From the IMG/VR virus record IMGVR_UViG_3300034138_000012, positions 1 through 28,258 of that record: a stretch of DNA of 28,258 bases; one strand, written 5' to 3'. The translations under genes were made by a program, and so were the position numbers. This DNA is from a virus. This document shows positions 17,351 through 25,200 of the stretch, one piece after another; position 1 is the first letter of the stretch; each line of letters begins with the position of its first letter. Below the pieces are notes generated by a model. It had not been told where the DNA came from, did not search any database, and was given only the letters and a program-made list of their open reading frames with translations.

Positions 17351-18646
17351 ATGCGTAAGTCCATCCGAGACGCGATCCTGGCGGAAGCCAACGCTGCGAA
17401 GGCGTTCATCACCACCGCTGAGCGCGAGGAACGCGACCTCACCGACGTCGAGCGCGACAGCATCGACGCCCACATGAAAAAGGCCACCGAGCTGCGGGCC
17501 AACGCCGAGAAGGAAGAGGCGTTCCGCAAGCAGATGACCGACCTGTCCGGCGGGCTCGGGCTGGGCGAGGACCCGGAGGCGCTGAAGGACCGCCGCGGTG
17601 AGAAAAACCGGCAGGGCGGCAAGTCCATCGGTTCGCGCTTCGCCGACTCCGACGAGTTCAAGGCGCTGCTGAACCAGGCCCCCGACGGTCGGTTCAGTGA
17701 GAAGACCCGCGTCCACTCCCAGTCGATGTCGGCCGGCGGGATGAAAGACCTGTTCTACTCCGGTGACCGTGAGGCTTCGGCCGGGTTCCTGGTGGAGAAC
17801 GACTCCCGGGGTCTCCAGGCCCCGTTCTACGAGCGGCCCCTGTCGGTGCGGGCTCTGTTCGCCTCCGGCAGCACCACCAGCGACACCATCGACTACGTGC
17901 GCATGGTCAGCGTCGACAACAACGCCGCGGTGGTCCCCGAGGCCCGGACGACGGACCCGGTCGGTGTCAACGGCGCCACCGTCGTCACCGCCGGTGTGAA
18001 GCCGCAGTCGTCGTTCGCGTTCGACCGTGACTCCACGACGGTCAAGACGATCGCCCACTGGATTCCGATCACCAAGCGCGCCCTGTCGGATGCGGCGCAG
18101 ATCCGCACCATGATCGACAGCTTCCTGCGGTACGGCCTGGAAGAGGCCCTGGAAGACGAGCTGCTGACCGGCAACGGAACCGGGGAGCACTTCCTCGGCC
18201 TGTACAACACCCCGGGCATCCAGACCCAGGGCGCACCGGCTGGCGCACAGGACAACCTGGACGTGACCCGGCTCGCGCGCACGAAGGTCCGCATCGGTGG
18301 CCGGGCCACCCCGACCGCGTACGTGATGAACCCGCTCGACTGGCAGAAGATCGAACTGCTGCGCAACGACAACGGCGACTTCTACGGCGGCGGCCCGTTC
18401 CAGCTCACCGCCCCCCGGCTGTGGGGCCTGCCGGTCATCGAGAGCGAGGCTGTCACCCCCGGAACCGCGTGGTGCGCGGCCTGGAACTACGGCGTCATCT
18501 ACGACCGTGAGCAGGCCACCGTGCAGGCCACCGACTCGCACGCGGACTTCTTCGTCCGGAACCTGGTCGCGATCCTGGCCGAGATGCGGGCGGCGTTCGC
18601 GATCCTGCGTCCGTCGGCGTTCGTCAAGATCACCCTCGGCGCGTAA
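17351..18646 (+). CDS. Major capsid protein, HK97 fold
   Basis: 431 residues. The first hundred or so are charged helix (EANAAKAFITTAEREERDLT), the scaffold (delta) arm removed by the protease. The rest matches the HK97 capsid family: GFLVENDSRGLQAPFYERPL, AVVPEARTTDPV, HWIPITKRALSDAAQI, the EDELLTGNGTGEHFLGLYN signature and the C-terminal SHADFFVRNLVAILAEMRAA. It builds the icosahedral shell. The ATG at 17351 follows AGGACGTAGGAAAACC. The cleavage point is probably near residues 105-125 but cannot be fixed here. Confidence 0.95.
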   Translation: MRKSIRDAILAEANAAKAFITTAEREERDLTDVERDSIDAHMKKATELRANAEKEEAFRKQMTDLSGGLGLGEDPEALKDRRGEKNRQGGKSIGSRFADSDEFKALLNQAPDGRFSEKTRVHSQSMSAGGMKDLFYSGDREASAGFLVENDSRGLQAPFYERPLSVRALFASGSTTSDTIDYVRMVSVDNNAAVVPEARTTDPVGVNGATVVTAGVKPQSSFAFDRDSTTVKTIAHWIPITKRALSDAAQIRTMIDSFLRYGLEEALEDELLTGNGTGEHFLGLYNTPGIQTQGAPAGAQDNLDVTRLARTKVRIGGRATPTAYVMNPLDWQKIELLRNDNGDFYGGGPFQLTAPRLWGLPVIESEAVTPGTAWCAAWNYGVIYDREQATVQATDSHADFFVRNLVAILAEMRAAFAILRPSAFVKITLGA

Positions 18647-18652
18647 CGGGTC

Positions 18653-18729
18653 CTCCCGGCGGGCGCGTGACGGCGGTCCAGAGCTTCACCGCCGCCACCC
18701 CTGACTCTGGCAAGAGTGCCCGCCGGGAG
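18653..18729 (+). other. Three-way-junction-like RNA structure after the capsid gene
   Basis: A perfect 12-bp outer stem (18653-18664 with 18718-18729, CTCCCGGCGGGC with its complement) encloses two hairpins. One is 7 bp (18671-18677 with 18688-18694, CGGCGGT with ACCGCCG). The other is 5 bp (18704-18708 with 18713-18717, ACTCT with AGAGT). The layout begins 7 bp after the capsid stop. There is no T-run. It could act as a terminator without U-tract, protect the 3' end of the capsid message, or bind a protein. Confidence 0.7.
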
Positions 18730-18785
18730 ACCCCTGACGGCCGTGCGCACAGCCGCATGGCCGACACCCTAACGAACGGGGCCGG

Positions 18786-19169
18786 ATGACCACGCCCTAC
18801 TGCCCGATCTGTAGCGCGCCCCACGTGGCGTGCGGGGATGACCACATGACACGCCCGCCGATCACATCCGCATCTTTCAACCAGGAGGACCCCATGCCCG
18901 AGCCGGCAGAGCTGAAGGAATACCACTACATGGTCGGCCACGTGGAGCACTCCGCGATGCTGACGCCGAAGATGGCCGAACGTCTCGGCGCCAAGCCGAT
19001 CGATGAGCCCCTGGACGACACGAAGACCGGCGAGGTGACCAACAACGAAGCCCAGCGGATGTCCACCGCCACCCGCGAGGCCGACGACGCCGGTGTCACC
19101 AACGAGGACAACGAAAAGACGGCCGAGAAGACCCGGGTTGCGCGCAACAAGCGGGCCACCGGCGTCTGA
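18786..19169 (+). CDS. Hypothetical head-region protein, two possible starts
   Basis: The frame is open from ATG 18786 (127 aa) and has an internal ATG at 18894 (91 aa). The internal ATG is preceded by a perfect AGGAGG, stronger than the GGGGCCGG at 18786. The first 36 residues carry CPIC and HVAC, a small zinc-type head seen in short actinophage proteins near the capsid gene. The rest has a beta-like start (EYHYMVGHVEHSAMLTPKMA) and a charged tail ending in a basic run. Both products may be made. Function unknown. Confidence 0.75.
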   Translation: MTTPYCPICSAPHVACGDDHMTRPPITSASFNQEDPMPEPAELKEYHYMVGHVEHSAMLTPKMAERLGAKPIDEPLDDTKTGEVTNNEAQRMSTATREADDAGVTNEDNEKTAEKTRVARNKRATGV

Positions 19170-19684
19170 TGGAACCCCTCGCCACCGTTGGCGAGCTGGA
19201 GCTACACCTGCAACGTGACGTGGACGCGACCACCGGGCAGCTAGCGGTAACGCTGGCGTCCGGTGCCGTCCGGGCTTACTGCGGGTGGGACCTGGCCCGC
19301 GAAACGACCACGTTCTACATCACCAGCGACGGCGGGCAACTACTGACCCTGCCCACCCTGCACCTGCTCAGCGTCGATGACGTCCGCGCCGCCGGGAGAA
19401 CCCTCGACGCCACCACATGGCCCTACAGCTACTCCCGCAAAGGACAGATGTGGGGCACCTGGGCCCGTGGGGTGGAGTACGAGATCGACGTAGTCCACGG
19501 CTACGAACCGATCCCGGACCTCGTGAAACTTGTTGTGCTCGATTTAGCCAGCAAGCAACTCAACAACCCCGAGGGTCTGACCAGCGCCACCGTCGGCCAG
19601 GTCAGCAAAACGTGGGCCACCAGCGCCCCGCCCTCGGCCATGTCCTCATTGCATGAACGCCTGCTGGACCGCTACAGCCTCTAG
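19169..19684 (+). CDS. Head-tail connector (adaptor, gp6/gp15-like)
   Basis: 171 residues. The start LATVGELELHLQRDVDATTG, a helix with LASGAVRAYCGWDL, the beta part TFYITSDGGQLLTLPTLHLL and the later EYEIDVVHGYEPIPDLVKLV with LDLASKQLNNP are typical of the head-tail adaptor family that sits under the portal and closes the filled head. The ATG overlaps the upstream TGA. Order and size agree with HK97 gp6-like adaptors. The exact member of the family is uncertain. Confidence 0.8.
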   Translation: MEPLATVGELELHLQRDVDATTGQLAVTLASGAVRAYCGWDLARETTTFYITSDGGQLLTLPTLHLLSVDDVRAAGRTLDATTWPYSYSRKGQMWGTWARGVEYEIDVVHGYEPIPDLVKLVVLDLASKQLNNPEGLTSATVGQVSKTWATSAPPSAMSSLHERLLDRYSL

Positions 19685-19692
19685 GAGAACCC

Positions 19693-19890
19693 ATGCCCAT
19701 CGCTAAGGAAACCCTGCGTATCGGCTTCACCGTCGTCGCCAACGAAGGCACGTATGTGACCAAGCAGGCCGTGAAGGACAACGGCTGGCAGGACAAGGTC
19801 ACCGACGGCCCCGACATCGGCGGCACCACCGTCCCGGACGGCCAGAAGGACGACAAGGCGCCGAAGGGTCGGCCGCAGAAGGGGTCCTGA
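19693..19890 (+). CDS. Small head-tail region protein, 65 aa
   Basis: The ATG at 19693 follows CTAGGAGAACCC. The first half is beta-like (LRIGFTVVANEGTYVTKQAV); the second half is charged and glycine/proline-rich (KDDKAPKGRPQKGS) and looks unfolded. It sits between the adaptor and the next connector and overlaps the next start by one base. A joining or spacer role is possible, but no family is recognised. Confidence 0.7.
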   Translation: MPIAKETLRIGFTVVANEGTYVTKQAVKDNGWQDKVTDGPDIGGTTVPDGQKDDKAPKGRPQKGS

Positions 19891-20222
19891 TGATCCCTCT
19901 GTCCACCACCACCATCGACGTGATGCGCGGGTCGGTGTCCAGCGGCTACGACGAGCCGTACTCCGGGGGCTCGGACCCCACCGGGTGGACGCCGGTCGCG
20001 GAGAAAGTCAGAGCCGTCATCGACCACCCCTCCGGAACCCTGGATCTGGGCGGCGGTCAGCAGAACATCGCCAACTACGGCATGGTCTGCGACCCGGTAG
20101 AGCTGCACTACTCCGATCAGATCTACGACCGGACTTCGAAGCGGTACTTCCGGATCACCTGGTTCATCCCGTACCCCGACCATGTCGAAGCTGGACTCAG
20201 GGACGTCGAAGGCGAGGTGTGA
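19890..20222 (+). CDS. Head-tail stopper-like connector, 110 aa
   Basis: The ATG at 19890 overlaps the upstream TGA. The protein is beta-rich (TTTIDVMRGSVSSGYDEPYS, KVRAVIDHPSG, GMVCDPVELHYSDQIYDRTS, YFRITWFIPYP), with the size and position of the head-closure or stopper protein (SPP1 gp16 type) that plugs the portal until tail joining. The assignment rests on synteny and beta content more than on a motif. Confidence 0.7.
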   Translation: MIPLSTTTIDVMRGSVSSGYDEPYSGGSDPTGWTPVAEKVRAVIDHPSGTLDLGGGQQNIANYGMVCDPVELHYSDQIYDRTSKRYFRITWFIPYPDHVEAGLRDVEGEV

Positions 20223-20557
20223 TGCCACGTCGCCGTGCCGGATACACCACCCGCAACGCCTACCGGGCGCTGGCCCGCATCGAAGCCAAAGCCGAAGACC
20301 GGGCGTTGGAGATCGCCAAAGACGTGGTCCGGCTGATCGCCATCTACGCCCCGCGCGACCCGAACCATGAGCAGAACACCGGCGGACCGGCCCTGTGGCA
20401 GTCCTATTACGCCACTCAGGACCCGACCACCGGGGACGTGATCATCGGTTGCCGGCGGCGGTATTGGGCGTTCGTGGAGTTCGGCACCCGCGAGCATGGG
20501 CGGGCGCAACCGCACGTGCGACCGGCGTTGGACGCAGTGAGGCGGATCAACTCATGA
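20222..20557 (+). CDS. Tail completion protein, HK97 gp10-like
   Basis: 111 residues; the ATG at 20222 overlaps the upstream TGA. After a basic start the helix ALARIEAKAEDRALEIAKDV and the segment PALWQSYYAT lead to YWAFVEFGTREHGRAQPHVRP, the motif found in HK97 gp10-type tail completion proteins (a 'VEFGT' turn followed by 'PHVRPAL'). It attaches the tail to the head. It overlaps the next start by four bases (ATGA). Confidence 0.85.
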   Translation: MPRRRAGYTTRNAYRALARIEAKAEDRALEIAKDVVRLIAIYAPRDPNHEQNTGGPALWQSYYATQDPTTGDVIIGCRRRYWAFVEFGTREHGRAQPHVRPALDAVRRINS

Positions 20558-20970
20558 TCTACTTCGCGGACACCGAAACGGTGATCAAAACGTTCCTGCT
20601 GAACTCCGGTGTGGCCCCGCTACTCAAGCGCACCGACGGCGGAACCAGCATCTACAACGCCATGCCATCCGCATCGCCGGTCCCGGCGCTGATCGCCTTT
20701 CAGGTCTCCGGCGGCCCGGTCCAACGTAAAGACCTCCCCGAACAGCAGACCCGGATTCAGTTCGACTGCTGGGGCAAAACCCGCGTCCAGGCCGGCGACA
20801 TCGCCCGGACGCTGATGTCCGAACTCGAATGGTTGGGCCGCACCGGCGGCACCGTCATCGGCGGGGTCTACCTCGGTACCGCAATCATTCAATCAATGCG
20901 TTGGTTCCCGGAACCCGACTCCGACACCCCGCGCTACATCGTGGATGCGTTGATCACCACGGTCACCTAA
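20554..20970 (+). CDS. Tail terminator protein
   Basis: 138 residues. The helix VIKTFLLNSGVAPLLKR, the strand PALIAFQVSGGPVQ, the stretch TRIQFDCWGKTRVQAGDIAR and the end IIQSMRWFPEPDSDTPRYIV match tail terminator proteins (DUF3168-type, lambda gpU-like), which cap the growing tail tube and join it to the head. The start is an ATGA overlap at 20554. An intrinsic terminator follows the stop codon. Confidence 0.83.
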   Translation: MIYFADTETVIKTFLLNSGVAPLLKRTDGGTSIYNAMPSASPVPALIAFQVSGGPVQRKDLPEQQTRIQFDCWGKTRVQAGDIARTLMSELEWLGRTGGTVIGGVYLGTAIIQSMRWFPEPDSDTPRYIVDALITTVT

Positions 20971-20988
20971 AAACGCACCAGCTCACTC

Positions 20989-21016
20989 AAGCCCTGCCTA
21001 TCGGCGGGGCTTTTTT
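20989..21016 (+). terminator. Intrinsic terminator before the major tail protein
   Basis: A 10-bp stem AAGCCCTGCC with GGCGGGGCTT (one G-U pair), loop TATC, is followed by a run of six T that begins in the stem. It lies 18 bp after the tail terminator gene and 20 bp before the GTG start of the major tail protein, so readthrough or a promoter inside the upstream gene must supply tail transcripts. Confidence 0.88.
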
Positions 21017-21035
21017 CGTATGGAAGGAAAGCACC

Positions 21036-21611
21036 GTGGCTGACTTCAACGCCGCCGCCGTCCGATTCGGGAAGCCGGGCAAGCTCTACATCGCCCCCCT
21101 CGGCACCCCGGAACCGGCATCGGTCACCGCCGTATGGCCCGCCGGTTGGGTGCCGCTCGGCTACACCGACGAAGGTTCGGCATTCAACTACGAGATCTCC
21201 ACCGACAATGTGGAGGTCGCGGAGGAACTGGACGTACTCGCCCGGGTCACCACCGGCCGTGACGCCTCCGTCGAATTCGCGATGGCTGAGATCACCTACC
21301 GGAACCTGACCATTGCCTTCAACGGCGGCATCATCGTCGGCGATGGCACGGCCTGGTCCTTCGAGCCGCCGGACCTGGGCAACGAGACGCGGGTGATGAT
21401 CGGCTGGGATGCCATGCCGATGCCCGCCAGTAACGACCTGCGGTGCATTTTCCGGCAGTGCCTCCAGGGTGGATCGCTGGGCCTGGAAAACCGCAAGGGC
21501 GCGACCAAGTCGACCATCGCCGCGAACTTCCAGCTTGAGAAGCCGGCCAACGGCGCGAAGCTGCTGAAAATCATGGGCGGCGCTGTTCTGAACCCCGACG
21601 AGACCCCGTAA
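21036..21611 (+). CDS. Major tail protein
   Basis: 191 residues. The start is GTG at 21036 behind GGAAGGAAAGCACC, giving MADFNAAAVRFGKPG. The order KLYIAPLGTPEP, VPLGYTDEGSAFNYEISTDN, VEFAMAEITYRNLTIAFNGG and a second beta set to the end is the single-domain beta-sandwich plan of siphovirus tail tube proteins of actinophages. Its place between the tail terminator and the frameshifted chaperones confirms it. It forms the tail tube. No extra Ig-like domain is present. Confidence 0.9.
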   Translation: MADFNAAAVRFGKPGKLYIAPLGTPEPASVTAVWPAGWVPLGYTDEGSAFNYEISTDNVEVAEELDVLARVTTGRDASVEFAMAEITYRNLTIAFNGGIIVGDGTAWSFEPPDLGNETRVMIGWDAMPMPASNDLRCIFRQCLQGGSLGLENRKGATKSTIAANFQLEKPANGAKLLKIMGGAVLNPDETP

Positions 21612-21621
21612 GGACTGACAC

Positions 21622-22044
21622 ATGGTTACCCGCGACTTCGATGCGATGCTGGCAGAACAGGCCGGTACTCGCCCGACCTTCAAAGTCGGCGGTCAGGATT
21701 TCACGCTGCGGTCGAAACTGCCGTACGCGAAGTGGAACAAGCTGCTGGCGGTCATGCGCGCTGACGACGTGGAAGAGGACGAGGCCACCACTCAGTTCTT
21801 CAACACCGTCCTTATCCGCGCTGACCGTCAGCGGTTCCTGGACCTGCTGAACAAAGAGGACGACGACGACGACGATGACGCCGTTGTCGGCGTCTCGCAG
21901 ATGAACGAGCTGACCGACTGGATCATGGAACACTTCACGGGAAAACACCGGAACAGTTCCGATGGCTCCTCGCCTGGTGCGAACGGAACTGGCCCTGTGC
22001 CGAACGTGGTCTCCTTGCAGTCCAAACAGGCCGCCAACAGCTGA
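21622..22044 (+). CDS. Tail assembly chaperone, short form (gpG-like)
   Basis: 140 residues in the zero frame. The start RDFDAMLAEQAGTRPTFKVG, FTLRSKLPYAKWNKLLAV and QFFNTVLIRADRQRFLDLL are typical of the gpG side of tail chaperones. A run of Asp codons (EDDDDDDDA) is unusual but seen in relatives. The sequence after codon 108 is low-complexity (SSDGSSPGANG), which fits a zero-frame tail that exists only because the frameshift does not happen. It chaperones the tape measure together with the long form. Confidence 0.9.
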   Translation: MVTRDFDAMLAEQAGTRPTFKVGGQDFTLRSKLPYAKWNKLLAVMRADDVEEDEATTQFFNTVLIRADRQRFLDLLNKEDDDDDDDAVVGVSQMNELTDWIMEHFTGKHRNSSDGSSPGANGTGPVPNVVSLQSKQAANS

Positions 22045-22283
22045 CTGTTCGCCAGGCCATGAACGTGCTGTGGGAAACAATGGTCGCGGAGATGCGCGCC
22101 TTGCGTGCCGAACTCGACCACCGACGGCATTTCACCGCTGAAAAGCAACCCATCGAGACGGCCCGGGAACTACTGTCCGAATGGACCGAACCCAAAGAGG
22201 CCGAACCGTTGGAGATTGTGGTCAGCCGCACCGCCAGCAATATGCGCACCGCAGCCGAACACGACCTTTTCGAAGTGGGGTGA
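21622..22283 (+). CDS. Tail assembly chaperone, frameshifted long form (gpGT-like)
   Basis: The fusion uses the zero frame to codon 108 (AAA at 21943-21945). It then slips one base back and reads from 21945 to the stop at 22281-22283, adding 112 residues, 220 in all. The added part begins TPEQFRWLLAWCERNWPCAE, a typical gpT beginning, and contains a helix with MNVLWETMVAEMRAL and the tail EWTEPKEAEPLEIVVSRTAS. The -1 frame is open throughout. In relatives a fixed ratio of short and long forms is needed for tail assembly. Confidence 0.92.
21939..21945 (+). promoter_or_regulatory. Programmed -1 frameshift site GGGAAAA
   Basis: The heptamer G GGA AAA lies in phase with the short chaperone frame (ACG GGA AAA), so it fits X XXY YYZ, and a -1 slip places both tRNAs on GGG and AAA. 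The downstream -1 frame is open for 112 codons and ends 3 bp before the tape measure start. This is the classic location of the gpG/gpGT shift. Confidence 0.93.
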
Positions 22284-22286
22284 GCA

Positions 22287-25200
22287 ATGGCGGGAAACGG
22301 TGACGACGTCATTGAGAACGTCGTAGTCCAAGTCTCGCCTGATCTCACCGGCTTCAAGCGCAAGCTGCTGGCCGACCTGAAAAAGGAACTGGCCGGGGTT
22401 GAGGCCACGTTCAAGGTGCGCCTGGTCGCGGACAAGACCGGCTTCACCCGCACGGTCCGCTCCCAGCTGGCGTCCATCGCGAACCGTCCTGAGTACAAGG
22501 TCAAACTGGTCGCTGACGCGCGGGGCTTCGCCCGCTCCGTGCGCTCAGCGCTCAAAGACGTCGACGTCGATGTCACCGCCCGCGCCGACACCCGTTCCGC
22601 CGGTGCGGCCGTCGACAAGGTCCGTGACACCGTCAAGCGTCGGGCGTCTGCCGGCGGCCCCATCGACCTGTTCAACCTGAACTTCGATGACGACGAGGAC
22701 GAGGCCGACACCAGCGCCGCGTACCTGCTGCGCCTGAAGACCAAGTACATCCAGGACAGTCTGCGCCTGGACCGCACCGCCGCCGAGAAGGTCGAGCGTG
22801 ACCGGTTCCGCGCCCTGGCCGAACAGCAACGAGCCGCGGACCTGTCGACCCGCATCGCGGAGCGGGCCGCCAATGACCAGCGCCGGGTGGTGGAACGCGC
22901 CGCCCGGGAAGCGGCCATCGCGAACAAGGCCCGCAACAAGACCCTGTTCACCAGCCCCCGGATCATCGACTACGGCGGCAAGGGCGTTAAGCCGATGAAC
23001 CTGCTGCTGGGTTCGGCTCTGGCGCTGACCCCGGCCCTGTTCGCCATGGGGGCATCCGCGCTCCAGGCGTCCACATCGCTCGCTGTGCTCGGCTCTGCCG
23101 GTATCGGTGCTGCCCTGGGTGTCGGTGCGCTGACGGTGGCGTTCCAGGGCATCGGCGACGTACTCAGCCTCCGCAAGCAGGTCCAGAACGAGGCCCTGAC
23201 CGCTGCGGCGAACACCACCAAAGCCATCGATGAGACCGCGCAGGCCCGGCGGTCCCTGGCTGATGCGATCCGTGACGAGAAGACCGCCAACGAACAGATC
23301 CACACGTCGCGGCGTGAGGCCATCCGCGACCTGGAAGACCTCCGGCAGTCGGTGATCGACCTCAACAACCAGTACCGCTCCGACGCGCTCAGTGTGGACG
23401 AGGCGAAGGACAACGAGGCGCGCACCAACCGCAACTTCTTCGCGACCGCGGTGGAGAAGCGTCGGGCCACACAGGACCGGATGGACGCGGAGACGAAGTT
23501 CTCCGACACCCGTCTTGAGCGGCGGCAGAAGACCGACGACCTGAAGAAGAGTCTCCAGAAGGGCATCGAGGGCTCCGACAAGGTTCGTGACGCCAAAGAA
23601 CGTGCCCGTGACGCCCGGGACCGGACCCTTGACGCCACAGCGTCGCTGAAGAACGCCCAGACCCAGGCGGCCGGCGGGATCGACAAGACCAGCTCGGCGG
23701 CGGCCCGGCTCAAAGCGAGACTGGCCGAACTGAGCCCGGCGGCGCGGGACCTGTACTACTTCTTCGACCGCAACGAGAAGCAGTTCAAGCGGCTCCGTAA
23801 CGAGATCGCTCAGAAGACCCTGCCGGGGTTCACGACCTTCCTGGAAGTGATCACCCGTAAGCCCCAGGGTGGAAAGTCTGTCCTGCAACTGGCCGCCGAC
23901 TACGCCGGGGACCTGGGCGCGATCATCGGCAAGTACGCGGGCAAGTTCGGAGACTTCTTCGACTCGCCGCTGTTCCGCACCTCCATGGCCACGGTGCAGC
24001 GCAACAACGCGTCGGCGTTCGAAACCCTCGGCCAAGCCATGCTGACCCTCGCGGACCCGATCACCCGCATCCTCGCCGCGGTGTCCCCGGGCGCGAAGTC
24101 GATCTCCGACGAGATCCTGAAGCTCTCGGAACGGTTCGCCGCTTTCATCGAGACCGCCGACGAGGACGGTTCGCTGGCGAAGTGGTTCAAAGACGCCCGC
24201 ACCGAGGCCGGTAAGTGGTACCGGATCGCCGGGAACATTCTGGAACTGCTCAAGGAACTGTTCCAACTGTCGCTGCCCGCCGGTGGGTCGCTGGTCAGTG
24301 ACTTCGAAGCGTTCACCCAGTCGTTGGTGGACGCGGCGAAGTCGCCCGAGGGTGTCGCGAACATCAAGGCGGTCTTCGGGTTCTTCAAGGATCTGCCGTA
24401 CGCCAAGATCGCTGATTTCATCCCGGAAGCGATCAAGCTTTTCGCCGCGTTCCGGTTCTTCGCGTTCCTCAAGGGCGCCAACCCGATCCTGTTGGCCATC
24501 GGCGCTCTGGGTGTGGCCCTGCCGGGTGGCGCGACAACGATCATGGGCGGGATCGCCTCCGCCCTGGACTCCGCGGCGAAGACGCTGGCGGCTAACCCGC
24601 TGCTGGCGAGCACACTGCTGGGTCTGCTCGCCGCCGGCAAGGTCAGCAAGGCCATCGGCTTTAACATCGCCATTCCGGCCGTCACCAGCCTGCGGGACGC
24701 GCTCACCAGCAAGTTCAAGGTGCTGGACAAGTTCGTCGGCGGGGGCGCCAACGCGGCCACGATGACCGTGCAGGCCGGAGTCGTCAACGTCTACGGCAAG
24801 GCAGGCATCGGCGGCGCCGAACCCGCAGGCAAGCCCGGCAAGGGCGGCAAGGCCCGAGGTGCGGCCGGAGCGGCAGCCGCCGGTGGGGGACTGCTCACCG
24901 CCGGGATCACCGTCGCGGCTCTGGTCGGTGCGGTGTTCGCGGACCAGGGCTTCAAGCGTGGGATTGCCGACAAGTCCCTGACGGCACCGTTCAAAGAGTT
25001 CATCGCCTCGCCCAGTTGGAAGACGTTCTCCGATACCCTGCTGGCCCTGTCGCCGGTGGGCCTGGCCGCGTTCGCCGCTGGCAAGCTCCAGAAGACCACA
25101 CAGGAACAGGAAGGTAAGTCGTTCCAGGCCGCCATCAACGACGCCGCCCGGACCGCTACCAAGGACCGCAAGGCCAACGATCCGAACGTGGTCAAGCTCC

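Noticed and set aside
17276-18541. A 421-codon minus-strand frame opposite the capsid gene
   Set aside because: Shadow of a GC-rich capsid gene; no start signal and no recognisable domain.
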